This document shows, piece after piece, positions 1-7,673 of a stretch of 64,000 nucleotides of DNA. Each line of letters opens with the position of its first letter. Within the stretch, counting starts at the first letter, position 1. The position numbers were made by a program, and so were the translations under genes. Below the pieces are notes generated by a model. It worked only from the letters and a program-made list of their open reading frames with translations, had not been told where the DNA came from and made no database searches. This DNA comes from Lysobacter antibioticus (GTDB taxonomy: Bacteria; Pseudomonadota; Gammaproteobacteria; Xanthomonadales; Xanthomonadaceae), in NCBI RefSeq assembly GCF_000731095.1, contig NZ_JMTZ01000001.1:1-64000 (forward strand), written 5' to 3'.

Positions 1-174
1 AAAGAAAGGTAACCAAAGAAAAATGCTTTTCTTTGAATCACCAGCCCGCACGAGCGATGCCGACGCAGAGATTTTTCATACGGGACATCCCTGTCCCAAT
101 GAAAAACGGCGCGCATCCCTGCGCGCCGCCCTCCGGGTCTTCTGTTGCCCTCGCTAGTGCGAAGCGACGCACAG

Positions 175-219
175 CAACGGCAACGGCAATGGCAATGGCA
201 ATGGCAATGGCAATGGCAA
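175..219. repeat. Hexanucleotide tandem repeat (CAAYGG)n
   Basis: Seven consecutive hexamers run from 175 to 216: two CAACGG and five CAATGG, plus a partial eighth (CAA). The run lies about 95 bp beyond the 3' end of the glycosyltransferase gene and in no credible gene. Repeats of this kind can change copy number by slippage. I see no promoter or start codon that such a change would obviously affect. Confidence 0.85.
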
Positions 220-263
220 AATCTTTACGGCTACGGCAGGTGCGACGGTAACGACAGGAGCTC

Positions 264-290
264 TGTAGGAGCGACATCAGTCGCGACCGC
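264..290. repeat. REP-like palindromic element (TAGGAGCG family)
   Basis: The unit begins TGTAGGAGCGACATCAGTCG and folds as a GCGAC...GTCGC hairpin. Related units lie at 38953-38978, 39026-39051 and 57361-57388. Intergenic TAGGAGCG palindromes of this type are common in Xanthomonadaceae and Pseudomonas genomes. Confidence 0.7.
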
Positions 291-313
291 GCAACCTCGG
301 CCTCACGCCAAAC

Positions 314-1534
314 CTAGCGCGACAACTCGGTCGCCGCGGTCGAAGTCGTGGTCATCAAGGCGGGTTTGGCCTGGGCGAGGCGTTGGTACAAGGCCACCAC
401 CTGCTCCATCAGGCCTTCGGTGCTCCAGGCTCGCGCGTCGAGCGGGCCGGCCGCGGACAGTTCGGCGCGGCGCTGCGGCGAACGCAGCACATCGCCGAGG
501 TGCCTGGCGAAGGCTTCGACGTTCTCCTCGCTGACCACGGCGCTGCGCGCGCCGCGCAGGACCGTCGCCGTGCCCATCACCGCGGTCGAGACGATCGGCA
601 CGCCGAGCGCCATCGCTTCGATCAACACCAGGCCCTGGGTTTCGGTCGGCGAAGCGAACACGAAGGCATCGCCGGCACGGTAGGCATCGAGCAGGCTGGT
701 GCGGCGATCGAGGTTGCCGAAGAAACGCACGTTGCGTTCCAGGCCGTACTCCTTCGACAGGCGCTTGAGGCGCTCCGCGTCCGGCCCCTCGCCGGCGATG
801 ATGAACATCAGCTCGGGGAAATCGGCGATCAGACGGCGCGCCACCTGCAGCAGGAAGGCGATGTTCTTCTCCACCGCGAGCCGGCTGACGGTGACGATGG
901 TCGGCCGCCGCGCGTCGATCTCGTGCTCGGCGCGGAAACGCGCGCCGTCGCCGCGGGCGAATTCGGCCAGGTCGATGCCGGTCGGCAGCACTGTCGACGG
1001 CGTGGTCACGCCGTAGCGATCCAGCACTTCGACCATCTGCGCGGTCGGCACGATCAGGTGGTCGACGCCGTGGCAGAGCGTGCGCGACACGCGCCGGGCG
1101 ACGAAGCGCAGCAGCGGCGCCGGCGCCCACGGCAGGTAGTGGCCGATGTATTCCTCGAAATAGGTGTGGTAGGTCTCGACCGTCGGCCGGCCGCTGGCCT
1201 GCGCCAGTTGCACGCCGAGCCGGTGGGCGCGGAACGGCGTGTGGATGTGGATGACGTCCCAGTGCCGCTGCGCCAGTTGCGGCAGAATCCGTCGCAATTC
1301 CGGTGCGCGGATCAGGCGGTCTTCGGGATCGAAGAAGATCACCCGCGCCTGCAGCCGGATGATCTCGAACTCGTCGCTGTCGTGCAGTTCCTGGCCGCTG
1401 CCGGGACCGTAGTCGGGCACGACCAGGGTCACCGCATGCCCGCTGCGCGCCAGCGACTGGGCGAACGTGCGGATCGAGGTCGACACGCCGTTGACCCGCG
1501 GGAAGTACACGTCCGACAGCATCAGGATGTTCAT
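314..1534 (-). CDS. Glycosyltransferase family 4 (GT-B, mannosyltransferase-like)
   Basis: A 406-residue retaining glycosyltransferase of the GT4 family. The N-terminal Rossmann domain opens with MNILMLSDVYFPRVNGVSTS, which is typical of alpha-mannosyl/glucosyltransferases that make glycolipids or polysaccharide. The C-terminal donor-binding domain holds VSRLAVEKN (about residue 215) and the E-x7-E type motif around SPTETQGLVLIEAMA. There is no signal peptide, so it acts in the cytoplasm or at the inner membrane. The start is 49 bp after the LanM stop on the same strand, so the two may be cotranscribed. Sugar donor and acceptor cannot be read from sequence. A role in decorating the lanthipeptide is possible but unproven; a lipid acceptor is the default expectation for this subfamily. 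Confidence 0.85.
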   Translation of the reverse strand: MNILMLSDVYFPRVNGVSTSIRTFAQSLARSGHAVTLVVPDYGPGSGQELHDSDEFEIIRLQARVIFFDPEDRLIRAPELRRILPQLAQRHWDVIHIHTPFRAHRLGVQLAQASGRPTVETYHTYFEEYIGHYLPWAPAPLLRFVARRVSRTLCHGVDHLIVPTAQMVEVLDRYGVTTPSTVLPTGIDLAEFARGDGARFRAEHEIDARRPTIVTVSRLAVEKNIAFLLQVARRLIADFPELMFIIAGEGPDAERLKRLSKEYGLERNVRFFGNLDRRTSLLDAYRAGDAFVFASPTETQGLVLIEAMALGVPIVSTAVMGTATVLRGARSAVVSEENVEAFARHLGDVLRSPQRRAELSAAGPLDARAWSTEGLMEQVVALYQRLAQAKPALMTTTSTAATELSR

Positions 1535-1583
1535 CCTGCCAGCCTAGGCCTCGCTCATGACGGATTTGTGGCGGCCGCGGCGC

Positions 1584-4421
1584 TCACGCCGGCGCATGCC
1601 GCTCGAACAGCAACGGGGAGGCCAGGCCGCACTGCGGGTGCATGCGATTGAGGGTGTGGATGGCGCCGGCCACGCCGGTCATCAGCCCCGGGGTGAAGGC
1701 GTCGCGGGCGCGGCTGCCGACCGCGCCGCGATGTTCCTCGATCGCCGAGACGATCTGGGCGCTGTGCTCGACCGGGTCGGTCTGGGCACTGCCCTCCGGG
1801 TCCAGGCGTGCGGCACGGGTCAACAGCTCCCACAGCGCCAGATCGCCGTGGCAGAGCGTATGCCCCAGCCCCCAGCCGTCGCGGCCGGCCGCGGCGGCGG
1901 CGCGACGCAGGGTGCGCAGATGCCGCGACGCGCCGGTGCGGGCATAGAGATCGCTCGCGGCCAGGCCGATGCCGACGCTGCCGTGGCACCAGGCATGCAG
2001 GAACTGGCGTTCGTCGGGCACGCGCGCGTCGAGCCAACTGCCGGCCGCGTCGTCGTAAAGGCTGTCCTCGAAGGCGAAAGCGCGCTCGGCCAGCGCCAGC
2101 CAGCGCGCGCGTTCGTCGGCATCGCCGGCCTCGCTGAGCCCGATCCGGGTCAAGGCCCAGCCGATGCCGCTGGCGCCGTGGGCGAAACCGCCGACCGGCT
2201 CGGCGAAGATCGTCGACGGCCAACGCGCGCCGCGTTCGTCGACGATCGCCTGCGTTTCCAGATAGCGCGCCGCCTGCGCCGCCAACGCCGGCCAACGCGG
2301 GTCGGCATGCACTTCGGCGAGTTGCAACAAGGGCACGATGCTGCCGCTGGCGCCTTCGAGCAGGTCGAGGTATTGGTCGCCGTCGAAGCCGGCCAGGGCC
2401 ATCGCCTCGGCACGCTCGACCGCCCACTCCAACATCTGCGGCCGCCGCAACAGATCGTGCAGCGCGACCCAGGTCCAGACCTGCGCACCAAAGCCGATCA
2501 TGCCGCCGACCGTGCTCGGCCGGTCCTGTGCTTCGATCGCGCGCATCACCGCGATGGCGCCGTCGAGTGCGGCCTCGGTGCCTTCGACCGGGTCGGCGCG
2601 GCCCTGCCCCACTTCGTGCAGATAGCCGGCCAAGGCCAGCGCCACCCCGCCGAGGCCGGTGTACAAGTCGGCCTGCAGCGGACGCGTCACCCAGCCGGTG
2701 TCGCCGAGCACCGGGCTGATCCAGGTCACGGTGCCGTCGCCCCCGCGCACCGCCAGTTGCAGCAGTTGTTCGACCGCGCGCGCCGCCACCGCGCGGCGGC
2801 GCGCGTCGAGGCGTTCGGCGTGCGGATTACGCGCGACGATGTCGCTGCGTACGCGTTCGTTCTTGCCCAGGCGCTGATTGAGGTCGACCGTGACCAGGGC
2901 GCTGCGGATGGTCAGCTCTTCCAGCTCGACGCGCATGCCGCGCCAGTGGGTCAGTGCCTCCTCGATGCGCGCGGCATCGAGCGGGGCGACGAAGATCGGC
3001 ACGTCGCCGCGGCGCATGTCGTCGATCTCGCCGTCGATCTCGGCCGGCGCCGACGGCGCGATCGGCAGCACCGCGGCATTGCGCGCCAGGATGTCGCGGG
3101 CGCGCTCGATCGCCTTGGGTTCGTCGTGCAACGAGGCCGGATGCCAGAGCATGCGCATGATCTCGACGTAGGCCTGAGTCGGGCGGCGGATATCGCGCAC
3201 TCGGCAACCGAGAAACACCTGCAACAACGGGGCCAATGCAGCCTGCGCATCGAGCGCGCGCAGGCGCGCGGTCGCGGCCAGGAAGCCATCGGCGATGCGG
3301 TCCCAATAACGCGACACGTCCGGATGCGGGCTGGGATGGTTCTGCGACTGGCCGAAGTCGGCGCTGACCACCGCCAGCCGCGCCTGCATCGTGCCCTCGT
3401 CGGCGATGGTCGGCACCCGGATCTGCGGCTGCTCGCCGGGCAAGGCGCCGGCCGCGGAAATGTCGACCCCGCCGAAGCCGAGCGCGGGCGCGCGGAACGG
3501 CACGATGCCGGTGCGCAGCACCGAGGTGCGGATCAGTTCCGAGGCGAGGTCGAAGGCATGCCCGCGCCCGGACGGCGGCGCTTCGATCTCGACCGCGAAC
3601 AGGCTTTCGACGTCGATCGCCACCGGCACCGGCCCGGCCGCGATCAGGTTTTCCTGATGGATGTCGGTGCCGCCGAGCAATTGCATCACCGCCAGCCAAT
3701 GGCCGAGGTTGCGATAGAAGCCGGCGAGTTCGTCGTCGCCGTCGCAGTAACGGTGCTCGACGAAACCGGCCCAACCGTAGGCGCCGCGGTCGAGCGCGTG
3801 CGGCACCCTGATGCGTTGCGCATCGTCGGCGAAGACCTGGGCGAGGAAAGCGTCCAGCGCCAGGTCGATCTTTAACGAGCGCGGCTTGTACATGACCCGC
3901 CCGCCTTCCAGGGTCAGGCGGGCAACGGTCTGGCCGCCGTCGTGCAGATCGCCCTCGCCGGGTTGCAGGGCGAGCAAGCGCCCGGCCGGGCGGCCGAGCA
4001 ATGCCGACAAAGCCTCGCGATCGGCGGCGAAACGCGCCGCCAGCGATTCCAGCGCCAGACGTTGCAATTCCAGCGAGCGCTGCAGGCGCCCGTGCAGCGC
4101 CGGATAGCGGCGGCGCAGATGCGGCTCGAACTCCGCCTGCGTGGCCAGGGCGATGAACTGGGCGAACTGGCCGGCGGCGTCCTCGGCGTCGAGTTGCCCG
4201 CCAAGCCTGGCCGCGTGCAGCTCCAGCAACAGGGTGCGGCTGATCTTGAGCCGGGCGTTGTCGTTGAGGCCTTGTTCGCCGACCTGACGCAGCAAGGCGA
4301 TCTCGTCGCCGTGCAGGCGTGGCGCCAGCGCTTCCAGGCTCGCGCCGAGCGCGCGGCGCGCGTCGGCGGTGAACATCTCGATGATCGGTAAAAACGATTC
4401 GCCGCTACGGGTGTCGCTCAT
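1584..4421 (-). CDS. lanM: Class II lanthipeptide synthetase LanM
   Basis: A 945-residue bifunctional enzyme that would dehydrate Ser/Thr in a precursor peptide and then cyclise them with Cys to thioether rings. The N-terminal DUF4135 dehydratase/kinase-like domain (about 1-500) carries VMYKPRSL (Lys179), YGWAGFVEH, and GGTDIHQEN (Asp253, His255) followed by PVAIDVESLF. The C-terminal LanC cyclase domain (about 560-945) has GxxHG-type FAHGASG (His748), AWCHGSVG (Cys812) and TLCHG (Cys857, His858), so all three zinc ligands are present. Length is normal for the family. It lies downstream of a 61-residue Cys-rich precursor gene, separated by an intrinsic terminator. No LanT transporter/protease is nearby. 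Ribosome-site match before the ATG is weak. Confidence 0.95.
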   Translation of the reverse strand: MSDTRSGESFLPIIEMFTADARRALGASLEALAPRLHGDEIALLRQVGEQGLNDNARLKISRTLLLELHAARLGGQLDAEDAAGQFAQFIALATQAEFEPHLRRRYPALHGRLQRSLELQRLALESLAARFAADREALSALLGRPAGRLLALQPGEGDLHDGGQTVARLTLEGGRVMYKPRSLKIDLALDAFLAQVFADDAQRIRVPHALDRGAYGWAGFVEHRYCDGDDELAGFYRNLGHWLAVMQLLGGTDIHQENLIAAGPVPVAIDVESLFAVEIEAPPSGRGHAFDLASELIRTSVLRTGIVPFRAPALGFGGVDISAAGALPGEQPQIRVPTIADEGTMQARLAVVSADFGQSQNHPSPHPDVSRYWDRIADGFLAATARLRALDAQAALAPLLQVFLGCRVRDIRRPTQAYVEIMRMLWHPASLHDEPKAIERARDILARNAAVLPIAPSAPAEIDGEIDDMRRGDVPIFVAPLDAARIEEALTHWRGMRVELEELTIRSALVTVDLNQRLGKNERVRSDIVARNPHAERLDARRRAVAARAVEQLLQLAVRGGDGTVTWISPVLGDTGWVTRPLQADLYTGLGGVALALAGYLHEVGQGRADPVEGTEAALDGAIAVMRAIEAQDRPSTVGGMIGFGAQVWTWVALHDLLRRPQMLEWAVERAEAMALAGFDGDQYLDLLEGASGSIVPLLQLAEVHADPRWPALAAQAARYLETQAIVDERGARWPSTIFAEPVGGFAHGASGIGWALTRIGLSEAGDADERARWLALAERAFAFEDSLYDDAAGSWLDARVPDERQFLHAWCHGSVGIGLAASDLYARTGASRHLRTLRRAAAAAGRDGWGLGHTLCHGDLALWELLTRAARLDPEGSAQTDPVEHSAQIVSAIEEHRGAVGSRARDAFTPGLMTGVAGAIHTLNRMHPQCGLASPLLFERHAPA

Positions 4422-4615
4422 CGGTTCGACGCATCCTGCCTGGATCGATGGGAAGCAAACACGAGCCCGGCCGGCGCGGCACGCGCTGCAGCGGCGACGC
4501 TCCGTCGCTCGGCACGCAGGCGTTGCCCCGCGCGGCTATCGATGCGCGGCGGCGCGGTGGGGTCGGGCTCGTGGTGGCGATGGCGGCCGCGGACCTGATC
4601 GTCGCCGCCGGCCGC

Positions 4616-4648
4616 AAAAACTCGCTCCCGACTCGCATCGGGAGCGAG
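4616..4648 (-). terminator. Intrinsic terminator between lanA and lanM
   Basis: Reading the minus strand, an 11-bp perfect stem (CTCGCTCCCGA / TCGGGAGCGAG, 6-nt loop) is followed by TTTTT. It begins 15 nt after the stop codon of the precursor gene and ends 194 bp before the lanM start. It should end most lanA transcripts, giving much more precursor than enzyme, with lanM expressed by read-through or its own promoter. Confidence 0.9.
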
Positions 4649-4663
4649 CCCTTCAGCTACGGC

Positions 4664-4849
4664 TTAGCAGCACTGGCCGCCGCCGGAAGCGCTACAGCTG
4701 CTGCAACGCGTCCACAGCGGCAGGCTGCTGTCGGTCAACGCGGCTTCGGTCGCGGACGTGCCTTCGATGTACAGCGGGCCGGCAGGATTTTCCATGCCGC
4801 CTTCCGCACCATTCAGCCAGCCCGAAACGATGTCGTCGATCTGTTGCAT
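4664..4849 (-). CDS. lanA: Putative class II lanthipeptide precursor peptide (61 aa)
   Basis: A 61-residue peptide preceded by a strong ribosome site (AAGGAG, 6 nt before the ATG), which decides this start over longer upstream extensions. The N-terminal half is an acidic helical leader (IDDIVSGWLNGAEGG, then MENPAGPLY). The C-terminal end is TRCSSCSASGGGQCC, with four Cys (49, 52, 60, 61) and nearby Thr47, Ser50, Ser51, Ser53 and Ser55 as dehydration sites. All Cys lie in the last 13 residues. The only double-Gly site (17-18) would leave a 43-residue product, so the true cleavage point is uncertain; removal further down by another protease is possible. It sits just upstream of lanM and is followed by its own terminator. 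That it is the LanM substrate is inferred from composition and position. Confidence 0.85.
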   Translation of the reverse strand: MQQIDDIVSGWLNGAEGGMENPAGPLYIEGTSATEAALTDSSLPLWTRCSSCSASGGGQCC

Positions 4850-5242
4850 AAACTTCTCCTTGTTCACAACATAAGTGAAATCGGTCACAGTCCATCCCGG
4901 ACATCCGTTCATCGATATCCGAGCCTGGGCCGGTCCCGATCGTTGACGTCGAACGTAAGCGAAGCCCTTTGCTCCGGAGCGATAACGTGCCGCCATCGAA
5001 CCCGTCGCCTCAACTCCGCGCCGACACGCTGCGCGCTCGGACCGGCCGATGTCAACTGTCAATTACGCCGCTGCAATGCACCATCGGATTGCGCATGACC
5101 TCGCCTTGACCGGCCATGCCGCACCCTGCATCGCGGTGTCGTCGCGGGGCTCGCGCCGCATCGATGCCGAGCGACACCGACGCCGCATGTCCAGTCCTAT
5201 AACTTCGTCACGGAATGCACGGCGCCAGCCGACAGGAATATC
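4850..5242. promoter_or_regulatory. Divergent intergenic region, lanA and PLD-like gene
   Basis: This 393-bp gap must hold the lanA promoter (minus strand) and the promoter of the phospholipase D-like gene (plus strand). The lanA ribosome site is at 4856-4861. I see no convincing paired -35/-10 boxes or operator palindrome and no gene. Confidence 0.5.
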
Positions 5243-6721
5243 TTGAACATCGAACTCGATCCGCCCGCCCCCCGTCGACGCCGCTGGCTGCGTTCGGCCT
5301 TCGCCGTATTCGCGCTGGCCTGGTTGGCGACGGGCGTCTATCACGTCTACAAACCCTTGCCGCCCGGCATCAGCCAGCACTGGCCCTTGCGCTCGGCCGA
5401 CAACGTCGAGTTGTTGACCGACGTCAGCTGGGTCGACGGCGCCAAACAAAGGCTCGCCGAGCAACACATATTCGACGAAACCCTGCGCCTGATCGGCCAG
5501 GCGCAGCGCGGCGTGGTCGCCGACCTGTTCCTGTTCAACGACTTCGGCGCCGATGCCGGCAACCTGCGGCACCGCCGCCTCAGCAACGAACTCAGCGCGG
5601 CCTTGATCGCGCGCAAACGCGCCGTGCCGCAACTGCGCGCGGTGCTGATCACCGATCCGATCAACACCGTCTACGGCGGTCTCGAATCGCCGCAATTGCA
5701 GGCCTTGCGCGCGGCCGGCGTGGAAGTGGTGATCACCGACCTGCGCCGCCTGCGCACGCCGAACCCGACCTGGTCGGGGCTGTGGAATCTGTGCTGCAGT
5801 TGGGCCGGCAACGACGCGCAGGGCGGCTGGCTGGCGAATCCGTTCGGGTCGGGCAAGGTCACCCTGCGCAGTTGGTTCGCTCTGTTCAATCTCAACGCCA
5901 ACCATCGCAAGACCTTGGTCGTCGACGAGGGCGATGGCTGGACCGCCCTGGTGTCTTCGGCCAACCCGCACGACGGCAGCAGCCGCCACGGCAATATCGC
6001 CCTGCGCTTTCGCGGCGCCGCCGCGCTCGACGTGCTGATGAGCGAACGCGCAGTGGTGGCGATGTCGCACGGGCATTGGCCGCAAGGCCTGCCGGTCGCG
6101 GCGCCGCCGCCGACCATCGTCGACACGACCTCGGCGCCGCGCGTGCAGTTGCTGACCGAAGCCAAGATCCGCGACGGCTTGCTCGCCGCCATCGACGGCG
6201 CGCGCGGCGGCGACCGCATCGACATCGCGGTGTTCTATTTCTCCCATCGCGACCTGGTACACGCCGTGGTCGCCGCGCACAAACGCGGCGTCGCCCTGCG
6301 CGTGCTGCTCGATCCCAACGAAGACGCGTTCGGGCGCAAGAAGGACGGCGTGCCGAATCGCCAGGTCGCCAGCGAACTGCAGGCCGCCGGCGTGCCCCTG
6401 CGCTGGTGCGACACCCACGGCGAGCAATGCCACGCCAAGCTGCTGCTGAAGACCGCCCGCGACGGCCGCATCGAACTGATCGCCGGCTCGGCCAACTACA
6501 CTCGCCGCAATCTCGACGACTACAACCTGGAAAGCAGCGTGCGTGTCGTGGCCGAGTCCGACGCACCGGTCGCGCGCCAGGCCGCGGGCTATTTCGAGCA
6601 GAGCTGGGGCAACGGCGACCACCGCGGCATCAGCGTCGACTATGCGGCCTACGCCGACGAATCCGGCTGGCGCAAACTCTGGTACCGCTTCGGCGAAGCC
6701 AGCGGGCTGTCGAGCTACTGA
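5243..6721 (+). CDS. Phospholipase D-like membrane-anchored protein
   Basis: A 492-residue protein with an N-terminal membrane anchor (about 17-34) and two PLD half-sites. The first HKD motif is intact: His221, Lys223 and Asp228 in NHRKTLVVDEGDG, followed by SSANPHDGS. The second has His397 and Lys399 (CHAKLLLKT) but Thr where the motif Asp usually lies, followed by the normal GSANYTRRN. PLD family members transfer or hydrolyse phosphodiesters, for example in cardiolipin synthesis. The start is a TTG preceded by AGGA; an in-frame ATG at this point is lacking. The gene is divergent from the lanthipeptide precursor. A part in self-protection by lipid remodelling is only a guess. Confidence 0.8.
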   Translation: MNIELDPPAPRRRRWLRSAFAVFALAWLATGVYHVYKPLPPGISQHWPLRSADNVELLTDVSWVDGAKQRLAEQHIFDETLRLIGQAQRGVVADLFLFNDFGADAGNLRHRRLSNELSAALIARKRAVPQLRAVLITDPINTVYGGLESPQLQALRAAGVEVVITDLRRLRTPNPTWSGLWNLCCSWAGNDAQGGWLANPFGSGKVTLRSWFALFNLNANHRKTLVVDEGDGWTALVSSANPHDGSSRHGNIALRFRGAAALDVLMSERAVVAMSHGHWPQGLPVAAPPPTIVDTTSAPRVQLLTEAKIRDGLLAAIDGARGGDRIDIAVFYFSHRDLVHAVVAAHKRGVALRVLLDPNEDAFGRKKDGVPNRQVASELQAAGVPLRWCDTHGEQCHAKLLLKTARDGRIELIAGSANYTRRNLDDYNLESSVRVVAESDAPVARQAAGYFEQSWGNGDHRGISVDYAAYADESGWRKLWYRFGEASGLSSY

Positions 6722-6799
6722 CGGCGGCGACGAACGACGCGCGAGAACGCCTCGCCCTGATGCAGTCGCGGCCGTCGGCAACCGCGCCGTGCGGCGAAT

Positions 6800-7486
6800 T
6801 CAAGCGTCGCGGCCGCCCTGCCCGGCCAGGAACTCCTCCAGGCCGGGACAGCCGAGGCGATGCCAGGCCGGATAGTCCATGCGATAGAACGCCGTAGCGC
6901 TGCCGCTCATCGCCGCCAGCGCCGCGGCGCTGCCTTCGCGACGGTAGAGCTCGCGGATGCGTTGGTCCTCTTCCTGCAGACGCTGCTGTAGCGACGGCGC
7001 AGGTGCGCGACGCAGCGGCACCGCGGGCCTCGGCAAGGCATCCAGCGCGGCGCGGATACGCTGCGTGTCGGCGAAGGTCTGCGCATCGCAAGGCCATTCG
7101 CCGCGGTCGCGACCTTCACCGTCGAGCATGGCCAGGGCCAGATCGATCAGGTATTGCTGATGCGGCGCGCGATCGCGCGCGTCGAGCAGGTACCGGCGAT
7201 ACGACGGTTGCGGCGCCAAGGCCGCCAGCCAGGCGCCGCAGGCCAGCTCGCGGAAGGAATGCGCGAACAGCAGGTCGTGGAGCAGATCCTCGTCGAGAGC
7301 GCCGATACCGCGCAGGCTGAGGTAGTACGCCTCCAGATCTTCATGCCGGGCCTGCGGGTATTCGGCCAGCACCGGCGCATGTTCTTCGCCCGCGGCGAGC
7401 ATGGCGGCGAGGAAATGCGGCTTGGCCAGGGCCAACGGCGGCAAGCCGTCGATCACCCACGCCAGGTCTTGAGACAGGTAGTGCAT
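6800..7486 (-). CDS. Conserved-looking hypothetical protein, 228 aa
   Basis: A soluble, mostly helical protein without signal peptide, starting MHYLSQDLAWVIDGLPPLAL. It is rich in Leu, Ala and Arg with a charged helix near the C-terminus (LQQRLQEEDQRIRELYRREG). I do not recognise the family. The upstream in-frame extension is rejected because its codons look non-coding. It converges with the PLD-like gene and is divergent from the PHB-esterase gene. No function is proposed. Confidence 0.7.
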   Translation of the reverse strand: MHYLSQDLAWVIDGLPPLALAKPHFLAAMLAAGEEHAPVLAEYPQARHEDLEAYYLSLRGIGALDEDLLHDLLFAHSFRELACGAWLAALAPQPSYRRYLLDARDRAPHQQYLIDLALAMLDGEGRDRGEWPCDAQTFADTQRIRAALDALPRPAVPLRRAPAPSLQQRLQEEDQRIRELYRREGSAAALAAMSGSATAFYRMDYPAWHRLGCPGLEEFLAGQGGRDA

Positions 7487-7673
7487 GTGGACCGCTCCGG
7501 ATCGGCATCTGCGGCCGCGCGATCGCGGCCCGCGGCAGTATCGCCCAGCCCGCGACGCAGCGGCGCGGCCCCGTGCTGCAGCGCAATGTGCCCCATCGGA
7601 CGATGGCGCGCGCGGGTCCGCAGTGGCCCACTGCGGCCACGCCGGACTCGCTACCGGCGAGGGAGTCGACCGC

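Larger units (their letters stand above)
1..313. other. Gene-free left edge with small repeats
   Basis: I see no credible gene here. The stretch holds a 9-bp perfect hairpin (CAAAGAAAA / TTTTCTTTG, loop ATGC, 14-35), a hexamer microsatellite (175-219) and a TAGGAGCG-type palindromic repeat (264-290). All three lie downstream of the glycosyltransferase gene that ends at 314 on the minus strand. Confidence 0.6.

Noticed and set aside
1557-3875. Long plus-strand frame across the LanM gene
   Set aside because: It mirrors the LanM coding strand, has no recognisable domain and is the usual GC-rich antisense shadow.
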